A DNA stretch of 64,000 nucleotides from Sphingomonas kyeonggiensis (lineage in GTDB: Bacteria > Pseudomonadota > Alphaproteobacteria > Sphingomonadales > Sphingomonadaceae): NCBI RefSeq assembly GCF_014204495.1, contig NZ_JACHLN010000003.1, positions 186,001-250,000 on the forward strand, read 5' to 3'. Every line of letters begins with the position of its first letter. Position 1 is the stretch's first letter. Under the pieces are notes generated by a model that worked only from the letters and a program-made list of their open reading frames with translations, was not told the origin of the DNA and made no database searches. This document shows, one piece after another, positions 8,901 through 17,828 of this stretch. Position numbers and translations under genes: made by a program.

Positions 8901-8930
8901 TAGTCATGGCTAACTAATAGTCATCGCTAA
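8901..8930. promoter_or_regulatory. Direct-repeat operator candidate in the divergent cytochrome/receptor promoter
   Basis: Two 13-bp copies, TAGTCATGGCTAA (8901-8913) and TAGTCATCGCTAA (8918-8930), differ at one base and start 17 bp apart. The first, with the T before it, also has TTAG and CTAA ends. They lie 5 bp upstream of the cytochrome c start and 210 bp upstream of the receptor start. A regulator binding here could control both operons. The TetR protein at 14174 is the nearest candidate; this is inference. Confidence 0.5.
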
Positions 8931-9139
8931 TCCGGTCAAGAGCCGTACGCGAGGGGGACTGGGTGGCCGACCAAGCGAACCAAGCATTGTCCGAGACCCG
9001 AAGGGCGCCGCGCGGCGCCCTGCCCCACCTGCATTTCGATCCGACCCGGCGCGCCATCGCGCGGGAACCGCGCTGCCCGGCAACGGGCCGAAAGGACTTC
9101 TAGCAAAAAGCAGAACGGCACACGCCAGAGGGAGGCGAC

Positions 9140-11566
9140 ATGAGGGACGTGCAAAGGGGGACGGCAATCTGCGCAGCGGCATTGCTGTGGAGCGGCCAGG
9201 CATGGGCGCAATCGACGACGACTTCGGCGGAGACCGGCGCCGGTGGCGGGAACGGCCAGGCAGCGGGGGTCGAGGAAATCGTCGTCACCGCGCAACGGCG
9301 CGAGCAATCGCTCCAGGACGTGCCGATCAGCGTCAACGTGTTCAGCGCCGCGACGCTCGACGCGCTGGGCGCGCAGAGCGCCGGCGACATCGACACCTTC
9401 ACGCCGGGCCTGACGATCGACGACACCTCGGTCACCCAGCCCCATTATGCGATCCGCGGCGTCTCGTCGGACGATTTCGGCATCGGCACCGAGCCCGCGG
9501 TCGGCGTGTTCATCGACGGTGTCTATACCGGGCGCTCGGGCTCGGCGCTGATCTTCTTCAACGATGTCGACCGCGTCGAAGTGCTGAAAGGCCCGCAGGG
9601 CACCCTGTTCGGGCGCAACACCTCGGCGGGCGCGATCTCGATCATCACCAAGAAGCCGGTCGATGCGTTCGAGGGCAATGCCCAGCTGCGCATCGGCAAC
9701 TATGAGCGCCGCCGCGCCGAGGGCATGCTCAACGTGCCGCTGGGCGACACGCTCGCACTGCGGGTGAACGGCGTCTACAACAAGCGCAACGGCTATCTGA
9801 CCGATGCCGTGACCGGGCGCGATTATGAGCGCGAGGACAATTGGTCGGGCCGCGCCGCGCTGCGCTTCCGCCCCGGTGCGGGCACCGACATCCTGCTCGC
9901 CTACGACCATGACAATACCCACAAGGACGGTCCAGCCGCGATCGGCATCGGCCCGCTCGCGCTCAGCCAGGACCCCGAGGGGCCCTTCGCCAACGACACG
10001 CTCGGCGGATCGCGCGAATCCCGGCTGCTCGACGCCTTCACGCTGACGATCGACCAGGACCTGGGCGACAAGCTCAAGCTGACCAGCCTGTCTTCCTATC
10101 GCTGGTTCAAGACGCTCAACCGCGAGGACGAGGACGGCACCAACCTGGCCGCGCATCATCTCGACACCGAGAATAACGAGCGTAACCGGAGCTATTACCA
10201 GGAACTGCGCCTCGCCCAGTCGACCAGCAGGCTGACCTGGGTGCTCGGCGCCAGCTATTTCCACGAAAGCGCGATGCAGAAAACGCGGACGATCGCGCTG
10301 ACCGATTCGATCGACACGGTGCTCGCCAATGTCGCCGGCCTGCCGCTGTTCACCGTGCTCGACAGCGTCGGCCTGCCGGTATTCGGCATCCCCTGGGTGG
10401 AATCGATCGACAACCATGCCGACAATGATTCCTACGCGGCGTTCGGCGACCTGACCTGGTCGGCCACGCCGAAGCTGAACCTCACCGTCGGCCTGCGCTA
10501 CACGCGGGACGAGAAGAAATTCTCCTGGCAGGTCAATCCGTACAGCGCGCCGGGGCTGACGCAGGTCGGCGCGCCGGGCGCGCTCTACAACGCGATCCTG
10601 GGCGCCAGCGTCTTCCCGGACGCCGCAACGATCAGCGTCGCCGATTTCTACAATGCGGTGGTCGGCACCAACATCATCTTCGAGGCGGGCGCACTGAACG
10701 GCACCCGCTTCACCCGCAAGGAAAGCTTCTCCGACGTCAGCCCGCGTTTCGTGATCGACTATCACTTCACCCCGGACGTGATGGCCTATGCCTCGGCCGC
10801 GCGCGGCTACAAGGCAGGCGGATACAACAGCGTCGAGCTCAATTCCTTCTTCAAGCCCGAGACGGTGTGGAACTTCGAAGGCGGCCTCAAGTCGAACCTG
10901 TTCGAGCGCCGGCTGCAGTTCAACCTGTCCGCCTATCACTATGTCTATCGCGACCGGCAGCAGCTCAGCCTGGAATCGATCAGCGGATCGGGCGTGCCAC
11001 AATATGTGACGCTGAGCGGCGACTCCAGGGCATGGGGCATCGACCTCGACACCCGTTTCGCGATTGCGCCCGGTATCTCGATCGGCGCGGTGGCGGGCTA
11101 TATCGACTCGGTCTGGGTCAGCCGCACCGAGCAGGGCGTGGACATCGACGGCCAGCCGACCGGCGAGCCCAGCTTCCGCGGCGTGCTGAACGCCCATCTC
11201 GACCGCGATCTTGGCGGCGGCGCCGGCGGCATCTTCGCCGATGCCAGCTACAGCTACACCTCGAAGCGGCGGCTCAACGACGCCATCCGCGCCTCCGACG
11301 CCGCGCTGGAGAACAGCCCGATCTATGGCGACATGGTCGATTTCTCGAAGCTCAAGCGCCTGCGCGGGAGCCGCGAGATCGTCAACGCGCGGATCGGCTG
11401 GCGGCTGCCGGGCAACGCCTTTTCGCTGTCGGTCTTCGCCGAGAACCTGTTCGACGTGCGCACCCCGCGCACGCTCAACCCGATCAGCGCGCAGACGCTG
11501 GGCACGCCCTATGTCCGCATGGACCGGCCGCGCTTCTGGGGAGTGGAGCTGAATGGGCGGTTCTGA
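9140..11566 (+). CDS. TonB-dependent receptor (glycoside-operon type)
   Basis: An 808-residue outer-membrane receptor: signal peptide (1-24, SGQAWAQ), plug domain starting EEIVVTAQRREQSLQDVPIS, then a 22-strand barrel ending in an aromatic residue (GVELNGRF). The QRREQSLQDVP plug motif is characteristic of the large sphingomonad receptor class that imports plant or complex organic molecules. The next gene, a GH1 glycosidase, starts 14 nt before this gene ends, followed by a permease and a TetR regulator. The receptor therefore probably brings a glycoside across the outer membrane. The upstream 243-bp region (8897-9139) holds the repeat operator and is shared with the divergent cytochrome operon. 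Confidence 0.93.
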   Translation: MRDVQRGTAICAAALLWSGQAWAQSTTTSAETGAGGGNGQAAGVEEIVVTAQRREQSLQDVPISVNVFSAATLDALGAQSAGDIDTFTPGLTIDDTSVTQPHYAIRGVSSDDFGIGTEPAVGVFIDGVYTGRSGSALIFFNDVDRVEVLKGPQGTLFGRNTSAGAISIITKKPVDAFEGNAQLRIGNYERRRAEGMLNVPLGDTLALRVNGVYNKRNGYLTDAVTGRDYEREDNWSGRAALRFRPGAGTDILLAYDHDNTHKDGPAAIGIGPLALSQDPEGPFANDTLGGSRESRLLDAFTLTIDQDLGDKLKLTSLSSYRWFKTLNREDEDGTNLAAHHLDTENNERNRSYYQELRLAQSTSRLTWVLGASYFHESAMQKTRTIALTDSIDTVLANVAGLPLFTVLDSVGLPVFGIPWVESIDNHADNDSYAAFGDLTWSATPKLNLTVGLRYTRDEKKFSWQVNPYSAPGLTQVGAPGALYNAILGASVFPDAATISVADFYNAVVGTNIIFEAGALNGTRFTRKESFSDVSPRFVIDYHFTPDVMAYASAARGYKAGGYNSVELNSFFKPETVWNFEGGLKSNLFERRLQFNLSAYHYVYRDRQQLSLESISGSGVPQYVTLSGDSRAWGIDLDTRFAIAPGISIGAVAGYIDSVWVSRTEQGVDIDGQPTGEPSFRGVLNAHLDRDLGGGAGGIFADASYSYTSKRRLNDAIRASDAALENSPIYGDMVDFSKLKRLRGSREIVNARIGWRLPGNAFSLSVFAENLFDVRTPRTLNPISAQTLGTPYVRMDRPRFWGVELNGRF

Positions 11567-12926
11567 GCCGGGCCGCCCGGCCTTCCCGCCCGGCTTCCGC
11601 TGGGGCGTGTCGGCCTCCGCCTATCAGATCGAGGGCGCGGTCGCCGAGGGCGGCCGCGGCCCTTCCACCTGGGACCGGTTCTGCGCCGAGCCCGGGCGGA
11701 TCACCGACGGCAACAGCGGCGCAATCGCCGCCGATCACTATCATCGCTTCGCCGAGGATATCGCGCTGATGCGCGACCTGGGGGTGACCGACTATCGCCT
11801 GTCGATCGCCTGGCCGCGCATCCTGCCCGAGGGTCGCGGCACGGTGAACCAGCCCGGGCTCGACTTCTACGAACGGCTGGTCGACGCGCTGGGCGAGGCC
11901 GGCATCGCGCCGATGGTGACGCTCTACCATTGGGACACGCCCCAGGCGCTGGAAGATCAGGGCGGCTGGACCAATCGCGACATGGCCGGCTGGTTCGCCG
12001 ATTATGCGGGGATCGTCGCCGCGCGGCTTGCCGACCGCGTGGCGCGCTGGGCGACGCTCAACGAGCCGATGGTGCTGACCAACATGGGCTATGCGGTCGG
12101 CGGCCATGCGCCCGGCAGGACGCTCGGGCTCGGCGCGCTGCCGGTGGCGCATCACCAGCTTCTCGGCCATGGCCGCGCGGTCGCGGCGCTGCGCGCCACC
12201 GGGGCGTCGGGCATCGGGATCGTCAACAACCAGATGCCGGTATGGCCGGCCAGCGACGATCCGGCCGACGTGGCGGCCGCCAATCTCTACCGCACCCTCA
12301 CCTGCTGGCTCTACTCCGACCCGGTGCTGCTCGGTCGCTATCCCGAGGCGATCGGCGCGGTGATGCCCGGGCCGGTCGAAGCCGACCTCGCCGAGATCTC
12401 CGCGCCGATCGACTGGTACGGGCTCAACTACTACAATGCCGAGAAGGTCGGCGCGCCGAGCGAGACCGTGCGGGTGGTCGATGGGCATGCAATGCCGTCC
12501 GACCTGCCCTTCGACCTGGTGCCGATCGAGGGCCGCGCGACCACCGATTTCGGCTGGCCGGTCACCCCGGAGGGGCTGGGCGAGATACTGGCCGCGCTGC
12601 GCGCCCGCTATGGCCCGGCGCTGCCCCCGATCCATATCACCGAGAATGGCGCGGCCTATAGCGACGAGCCGGGACCGGACGGCGCGGTATGGGACGGCAG
12701 GCGGATCGACTATCACGCCGCGCATCTCGAGGTGCTCGCCGCCGCGATCGCGGGCGGCGCGGACGTGCGCGGCTATTTCATCTGGTCGATCCTCGACAAT
12801 TTCGAATGGGCGGTCGGCCTGTCGCAGCGCTTCGGGCTGGTGCATGTCGATTACGAGACGCTGAAGCGCACGCCCAAGGCGAGCTTCGCCTGGTACCGCG
12901 ACTTCATCCGGGCCCAACGAGCCTGA
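11553..12926 (+). CDS. GH1 family beta-glucosidase
   Basis: A 457-residue TIM-barrel glycosidase, the normal length for GH1. The family signature FRWGVSASAYQIEGA lies near the N-terminus. The acid/base is Glu171 in WATLNEP and the nucleophile is Glu364 in HITENGAAY; the aglycone-side motif WSILDNFEWAVG is also intact. It has no signal peptide, so it hydrolyses beta-glucosides (or related glycosides) in the cytoplasm after import. The ATG at 11553 has GGAG upstream and overlaps the receptor gene by 14 nt. The following MFS permease gene starts 2 nt after the stop codon. Confidence 0.95.
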   Translation: MGGSEPGRPAFPPGFRWGVSASAYQIEGAVAEGGRGPSTWDRFCAEPGRITDGNSGAIAADHYHRFAEDIALMRDLGVTDYRLSIAWPRILPEGRGTVNQPGLDFYERLVDALGEAGIAPMVTLYHWDTPQALEDQGGWTNRDMAGWFADYAGIVAARLADRVARWATLNEPMVLTNMGYAVGGHAPGRTLGLGALPVAHHQLLGHGRAVAALRATGASGIGIVNNQMPVWPASDDPADVAAANLYRTLTCWLYSDPVLLGRYPEAIGAVMPGPVEADLAEISAPIDWYGLNYYNAEKVGAPSETVRVVDGHAMPSDLPFDLVPIEGRATTDFGWPVTPEGLGEILAALRARYGPALPPIHITENGAAYSDEPGPDGAVWDGRRIDYHAAHLEVLAAAIAGGADVRGYFIWSILDNFEWAVGLSQRFGLVHVDYETLKRTPKASFAWYRDFIRAQRA

Positions 12927-12927
12927 G

Positions 12928-14145
12928 ATGACCGGGATCGCCTCCGCCTCGCCGGCGCCGCGGAGCGATCGCCTTTCCGCTGCCGGGCTTGCGGCGCTGG
13001 CGCTGGCCAATGCCGGGCTCTGGGCTGCGCTGTTCGGCCCGATCGAGCTGCTGCTCGCCCAGCATTCGAGCCTGCTGGCCCCCGACGGCAAGGTCGCGGT
13101 GCTCGGCATGGTCAGCGCGGCCGGAGGCGCGACGGCGATGCTGACCAACCCGATATTCGGCGCGCTGTCGGACCGCACCCGCTCGCGCTTCGGCCGCCGC
13201 CGCCCCTGGGTCGCATTCGGCGCACTGGCCGGCGCGGGGAGTCTGTTGCTCCTGTCCGGCGCGCAGAGCGTGGCGATGCTGGCGCTTGGCTGGTGCCTGG
13301 TCCAGGCATCGCTCAACGCGATGATGACCGCCTTGGTCGCGACCATCGCCGACCGGGTACCGGTGGCGGAGCGGGGTGCGGCGGGTGCCTGGTTCGCCTT
13401 TGCCCAGGCGCTGGGGATCGTCGGCGGCGTGGCGCTTGCCCATGCCACCGCGCCGGACCTTGCCGCCGGCTATCGCAGCTGCGCGGCGCTGCTGCTGGTC
13501 TGCGCCCTGCCCTTCCTGCTGATCGAGGATCCAGGCCCGACACCCCTGCCCGCTCCACCGACAGCGACGGCGCGCCCGCCCGCCGGCACCGCCGACATGG
13601 TCTGGGCCTGGCTGACCCGCTTCTGCTTCAACCTGATCTCCGCCCTCGCCCTGCTCTATCTGCTCTACTATCTCGGCGACGCGATCCATCGCCCCGCGCC
13701 CGATGGCGACGTGCTGCTGCTTACTGCGCTCCACATCGCCGCCATGGTGATCGTGCTGGTGCCGGCGGGCCTAGCCTCGGACAGGATCGCACGGCGCAAG
13801 CCGTTCGTGCTCGCGGCATCGGCTTCGATGGCAATCGGCATGACCCTGCTCGCGGTGCAGCCGGCCTGGGGGCTGGTCATCACCGGGGTTGCCTTCGCGG
13901 GGATCGGCTTCGGCCTCTATTCGGCGGTCGACGTCGCCATCGTCACCGAAGTGATCCCCGAGGCAGAGGAATCGGCTCGCGATCTCGGCATCTTCAACAT
14001 CGCCAATGCCCTGCCCCAGGTCGCCGCCCCGGCGCTGGCCGCCGCGCTGATCGCCTTTGCCGGCTATGGCGCGCTCTATGGCGCGGGCGCGCTGCTGGCG
14101 CTGGTCGCGGCCGTCACCGTACTGCGGATACGGGCGGTTGGATGA
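12928..14145 (+). CDS. MFS permease (sugar/glycoside type)
   Basis: A 405-residue, 12-helix transporter. The loop 2-3 motif reads NPIFGALSDRTRSRFGRRRPW, close to the sugar-cation symporter and related MFS groups; a second copy after helix 8 is GLASDRIARRKP. It is the likely inner-membrane step for the glycoside imported by the receptor and cleaved by the GH1 enzyme. It is separated from the GH1 gene by one base. It could also export the product, but operon position favours uptake. The TetR gene follows after 28 bp. Confidence 0.88.
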   Translation: MTGIASASPAPRSDRLSAAGLAALALANAGLWAALFGPIELLLAQHSSLLAPDGKVAVLGMVSAAGGATAMLTNPIFGALSDRTRSRFGRRRPWVAFGALAGAGSLLLLSGAQSVAMLALGWCLVQASLNAMMTALVATIADRVPVAERGAAGAWFAFAQALGIVGGVALAHATAPDLAAGYRSCAALLLVCALPFLLIEDPGPTPLPAPPTATARPPAGTADMVWAWLTRFCFNLISALALLYLLYYLGDAIHRPAPDGDVLLLTALHIAAMVIVLVPAGLASDRIARRKPFVLAASASMAIGMTLLAVQPAWGLVITGVAFAGIGFGLYSAVDVAIVTEVIPEAEESARDLGIFNIANALPQVAAPALAAALIAFAGYGALYGAGALLALVAAVTVLRIRAVG

Positions 14146-14173
14146 CGCCGCCCGATCGCGTAGAGCGCCCCCG

Positions 14174-14827
14174 ATGGCGAAGCTGAATATCTCCCGGCCC
14201 TCCTCCACCGTCGAGCCGAAGCAGGCCCGGGCGCTGCAGACGCGCGAGACGCTGCTGGAAGTGACCGCCGAACTGCTCGCCGAAGTGGGCATCGAGCGCA
14301 TCTCGACCAACATGATCGCCCAGCGCGCGGGCATGACCCCGCCGACCTTCTACCGCTATTTCGACGACAAGTTCGCCGTGGTGGAAGCACTGGGCATGCG
14401 GCTGATGGAACGCCAGAACGCCGTGCTCGCGGACTGGATCGAGCGCTATGCCCATCGCGGGATCGAGGTAGCGGCCGCGCATGCCGGGGATCTGCTGCGC
14501 GAAACCGCGCTGGTGACCCAGAACGAGCCCGGCGGGGTCTGGGTCGAACGCGCGCTCCACGCGACGCCACGCCTCGAGCATATCCGCATCGAGTCCCACC
14601 GTTTCGTCGCGGACAAGCTCGCCGACGCCTTCGCGCCGCTGCTGCCGGCGATCCCGCGCGAGGCGATCTGGCGGCGGATGCGGATCGCGGTCGAGTTCGG
14701 CTATGTCACCGGCGAGCTGCTGCACAGCGAGCAGGACGTGCCCGAGGAGCTGCTGCTCGCGGAGACGGCGGAGATGCTCCGGTCGGCCTTCACCAGCTGG
14801 GGCAGCGCCGCGGGGAGCGCCGGCTAG
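14174..14827 (+). CDS. TetR-family transcriptional regulator
   Basis: A 217-residue regulator. The N-terminal helix-turn-helix is clear: TAELLAEVGIERISTNMIAQ then AGMTPPTFYRYFDDK (about residues 25-70), followed by an all-helical ligand domain. I start at ATG 14174 because upstream residues in this frame have no domain character. It is the last gene of the receptor-GH1-permease operon and probably regulates it in response to the glycoside or its aglycone. The repeat pair at 8901-8930 is the most likely operator in reach. Its 3' end overlaps the convergent oxidase gene by 4 nt. Confidence 0.9.
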   Translation: MAKLNISRPSSTVEPKQARALQTRETLLEVTAELLAEVGIERISTNMIAQRAGMTPPTFYRYFDDKFAVVEALGMRLMERQNAVLADWIERYAHRGIEVAAAHAGDLLRETALVTQNEPGGVWVERALHATPRLEHIRIESHRFVADKLADAFAPLLPAIPREAIWRRMRIAVEFGYVTGELLHSEQDVPEELLLAETAEMLRSAFTSWGSAAGSAG

Positions 14828-16002
14828 GCGAAACGATCCGGCCGGAAGGCGTCCAGCGGTTCGGCGGTTATGCCATCCACGATCTCCTGCGCCGCCAGCC
14901 GCCCCAATGCGGGCGCGAGCGTGACGCCGCTATGGGTGACGGCGACGTAGAGCCCGCCCAGCTTCGGCGCGAACCCGACGACGGGGAAGGAATCCGCCGG
15001 CACCACGCGCTGGCCGACGCTGACGCGCTCGATCCCGGCATTTGCGATGCCCGGCAGATAGGTGGCCGCCGCGTGCTGGATTGCCTGTCCGAAGGCTTCC
15101 CCCCCCGCCCCTTCCGGTGCGCCGCCCTCATGCCCGCTGATGCTGGCGACGAAGCGGCCGTCCGGCATCTGCTTGAAGGTACTGCGCGGCGCGAAGACCA
15201 CCCGATCGAGCACCGGCCTTTGTGGACGGGTGTGGAGCAGCACGCCCGGCGAAGCGGTGAGCGGCAGTCCTATGCCCGCCTGCCCGGCCAGCGCCTCGCT
15301 GCCCAGGCCCGCCGCGAGCACCACGGTATCGGCTTCGATCACCCCATCCGCCGTCTGCACGCCGGCAACCTTGCCGTCGCGGACGAGCAGCGAGCGCACT
15401 TCGACCGGCGCCCGCAATTTCGCACCGAGTTTCCGCGCACGCTCGAGCAATGCGGCCACCGCGCCGACGGGATCCACCGCCCCTTCCTCCGGGAAGAAGG
15501 CCGCCGCCGAGACCGGGCCGATGTCGAGCCCCGGCAGCAGGGTCTTGAGCGCTCCCGCATCCACACTACGCCCGGCATAGCCCCAGGATTGCGCGATTCT
15601 CAGGCTCGCACCCAGCCTGGCCGCCTCGGCCTCGCTGTCGCGCCAATAGGTTGCTCCGCCCCATTGCAGGGGAAGCGCCGGGCCGGCCTCCTGCTGCCAG
15701 ATCCGCCAGCCTGCCATGCCCAGCCAGTTCAGCTGGAAATAGGGCCGCGAGCCGGTCTTGGTCGAAGCGTTGAGATAGGCGAAGGAATCGCCCGTCGCCC
15801 CCGCCGCCGGCCTGGACTTCTCGAGGATGGTGACCGCCACGCCGCGCTTGGCAAGTTCATAGGCGATCGCGGCGCCGACGATCCCGGCGCCGATCACGAT
15901 CGCGGTGCGGGTCCCCGGTGCAGCCGGACGGGCGCATACGGCCGCGGGGAGCAGCGGGGCGGCTGCCAGCAGCCCCAGCGTGGCGCGGCGGTCGATCCTC
16001 AC
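14824..16002 (-). CDS. FAD-dependent oxidoreductase, DAO (D-amino-acid oxidase/dehydrogenase) family
   Basis: A 392-residue flavoprotein. The dinucleotide-binding motif is AIVIGAGIVGAAIAYELAKRG (about residues 34-54), with a Tat/Sec-like leader before it (IDRRATLGLLAAAPLLPAAV). The C-terminus carries the DAO-type closing motif GLYVAVTHSGVTLAPALGRL. The GTG start at 16002 forms a GTGA overlap with the stop of the dipeptidase gene and has GAAGG upstream, which is better than a longer upstream ATG. Family members oxidise D-amino acids, glycine or sarcosine. Together with the M19 dipeptidase this suggests oxidation of a D-amino acid freed by peptide cleavage. Confidence 0.87.
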   Translation of the reverse strand: MRIDRRATLGLLAAAPLLPAAVCARPAAPGTRTAIVIGAGIVGAAIAYELAKRGVAVTILEKSRPAAGATGDSFAYLNASTKTGSRPYFQLNWLGMAGWRIWQQEAGPALPLQWGGATYWRDSEAEAARLGASLRIAQSWGYAGRSVDAGALKTLLPGLDIGPVSAAAFFPEEGAVDPVGAVAALLERARKLGAKLRAPVEVRSLLVRDGKVAGVQTADGVIEADTVVLAAGLGSEALAGQAGIGLPLTASPGVLLHTRPQRPVLDRVVFAPRSTFKQMPDGRFVASISGHEGGAPEGAGGEAFGQAIQHAAATYLPGIANAGIERVSVGQRVVPADSFPVVGFAPKLGGLYVAVTHSGVTLAPALGRLAAQEIVDGITAEPLDAFRPDRFA

Positions 16003-17294
16003 TGGCCGGCCTTCGGCTTGGCGAGCGCCTGCACCTGGCCCCAGACGCGCAGGAAGTTGCCGCCCCACAGCTTGGCGATATCGCCCTCGCTATAGCCTCG
16101 GCGCTGCAGCTCGGCGGTGATGTTGACGGACTCGCCGACATCGTTCCAGCCGATCACGCCGCCGCCATGGTTGAAGTCGGACGAGATGCCGACATGGTTG
16201 ATGCCGATCTTCTTCACGACATAGTCGATCTGATCGACATAGTCCTTGAGCGATGCGCGATAGTCCGGGCTGCCGGTGATCTCGTGGAATTCCTCGCTGT
16301 ACTTCGCGAAGACCGCGGGCGGGAGCACCTTCACGCCCTTGTCCGACAGCGGCTGGATGCCCGCCGGCGTCTTGTCCTCGGGAATGCCGTAGCGGCGGCG
16401 GATCTCGTTGAGCTTGGCCAGCGCTTCCGGCGGGAAGGCCTTCACCCAGGAGCTGTACGCGTTGATCGCGACCACGCCGCCCTTGGCCGCGATCGCCTGC
16501 AGCGTCGCGTCGTCCAGGTTGCGCGGATGGTCGATCACCGCGCGCGCATTCGAATGCGAGGCGATCACCGGGGCACGGCTCAGCTCCAGCACCTGACGAA
16601 CGCCCTGGGCGGTGATCTGCGATACGTCGATCACCACGCCGAGATCGTTGAGCCGCGCGACCGCCTGGCGCCCCAGCGGCGACAGCCCGCCATGTTCATT
16701 GAGCTTGTCGCCGCGCAGCAGGTTGGGCCGGGCCGAGTCCGCCAGGTCGTTGTTGCCGGCATGGGTGAAGCCGAAGATCGACACACCCTTGGCATGCCAG
16801 GCGTCGAGCTGGCTCAGGTCCTTGCCGATCAGATTGCCGTTGAGGATCGACAGGATGATCGCGACGCGCCCCGAACCCTCGATCGCCTGCAGCTCCTCGG
16901 GCGAACGCGCAATCTCGGTCTGCTGCGGATAACGCCGGACCACGGCCTGGATCGCATCCAGCTTCTGCTGCCCCTTGGCCGCGGCTTCGGCATAGCCGGC
17001 AGGGGTGCGCGCATTCTGCGGCACGAAGATCGCAAGCACCGCGCCCTTCAGCCGGCCGCGCTTCGCCTTGACGAAGTCGAACTGGTCGGGCCCGTCCTGG
17101 CCGGGGTCATGCGCGCCGGTGCCGAAGTCGAACGGGATGTCGAGATGGTTGTCGAGATTGGGGATGCGCTCCTGGAGCGCGGTCGCCGCCTGGAGCTGTT
17201 CCGGCGTGAAGCTCTGGGCATGCGCGCCGGCAAGGGGCAGCGCCGCCCCTGCCAGCAGCAGGAGCAGTTTCGAACGGAGGACAAATCGGGCCAT
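15999..17294 (-). CDS. Secreted M19 membrane dipeptidase
   Basis: A 431-residue renal-dipeptidase-family zinc hydrolase with a signal peptide (1-27, AGAHAQ). The metal-binding HxD is in LDNHLDIPFDFG (His50, Asp52); later ligand regions include VIASHSNARAVIDHPRNLDD and HVGISSDFNHGGG. M19 enzymes cleave dipeptides and, unlike most peptidases, accept a D-residue at the C-terminal position. I start at the ATG at 17294, in front of the signal peptide. It lies between an NTF2-like protein and a DAO-type oxidase in one operon headed by a TonB-dependent receptor. Confidence 0.92.
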   Translation of the reverse strand: MARFVLRSKLLLLLAGAALPLAGAHAQSFTPEQLQAATALQERIPNLDNHLDIPFDFGTGAHDPGQDGPDQFDFVKAKRGRLKGAVLAIFVPQNARTPAGYAEAAAKGQQKLDAIQAVVRRYPQQTEIARSPEELQAIEGSGRVAIILSILNGNLIGKDLSQLDAWHAKGVSIFGFTHAGNNDLADSARPNLLRGDKLNEHGGLSPLGRQAVARLNDLGVVIDVSQITAQGVRQVLELSRAPVIASHSNARAVIDHPRNLDDATLQAIAAKGGVVAINAYSSWVKAFPPEALAKLNEIRRRYGIPEDKTPAGIQPLSDKGVKVLPPAVFAKYSEEFHEITGSPDYRASLKDYVDQIDYVVKKIGINHVGISSDFNHGGGVIGWNDVGESVNITAELQRRGYSEGDIAKLWGGNFLRVWGQVQALAKPKAGQ

Positions 17295-17320
17295 GGGATG
17301 TCTCGCTTGGAAAAGGGGGA

Positions 17321-17815
17321 TTATTGCGCGGGGCGGGTCAGCTGGCGGGCGATGAGCTGCCAGCCGCGCGGCCCCTTGGTCCACACGTCGAGGCCCGAAA
17401 GCCGTGCGGTGCTGGTGGTGCCGTCGTCCTTGCTCAGGTGGAACGTCCAGCTGGCGGTGACATAGGCGACATTGCCGTAGCTGCGGACCTTGGCATCGGC
17501 GATGTCGACCGCGGTGAAGCGCTTGCCGGGCGCCAGGGTCCGGTCGATCTGCTCGACCTTGGAGAGCACCGCGCCATCGGTATGGCCGTAGGAAAGGTCC
17601 GGGTGGAAGGCGGTGTCCAGCCCGGCCCGATCGGCCTTCACCACGGCTGTACGATAAGCATCGATCGCAGCGATCACCGCGGAGCGGGTCGCGGCGGAGC
17701 CACGCTCCTCGACCGCCGCATGCTCCTGCGCGAAAACCGGAATGGACGACAGGCTGGCGGCACCGGACAGGCCGGCAGCAGCGATCAGCAACGCGCTGAG
17801 ATATCGGGATTTCAT
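17321..17815 (-). CDS. Secreted NTF2-like (SnoaL/DUF4440-type) protein
   Basis: A 164-residue protein with a signal peptide (about 1-29, IPVFAQ) and one NTF2-like cone domain: IAAIDAYRTAVVKADRAGLD, then HPDLSYGHTDG and a C-terminal WTKGPRGWQLIARQLTR. This fold is used both as small enzymes and as binding pockets, and the active residues cannot be identified by eye. It lies 13 nt after the receptor gene and 26 nt before the dipeptidase, so it belongs to the operon. A role in handling the imported peptide or its product is inference. Confidence 0.83.
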   Translation of the reverse strand: MKSRYLSALLIAAAGLSGAASLSSIPVFAQEHAAVEERGSAATRSAVIAAIDAYRTAVVKADRAGLDTAFHPDLSYGHTDGAVLSKVEQIDRTLAPGKRFTAVDIADAKVRSYGNVAYVTASWTFHLSKDDGTTSTARLSGLDVWTKGPRGWQLIARQLTRPAQ

Positions 17816-17828
17816 GGGAACTGGCTCC

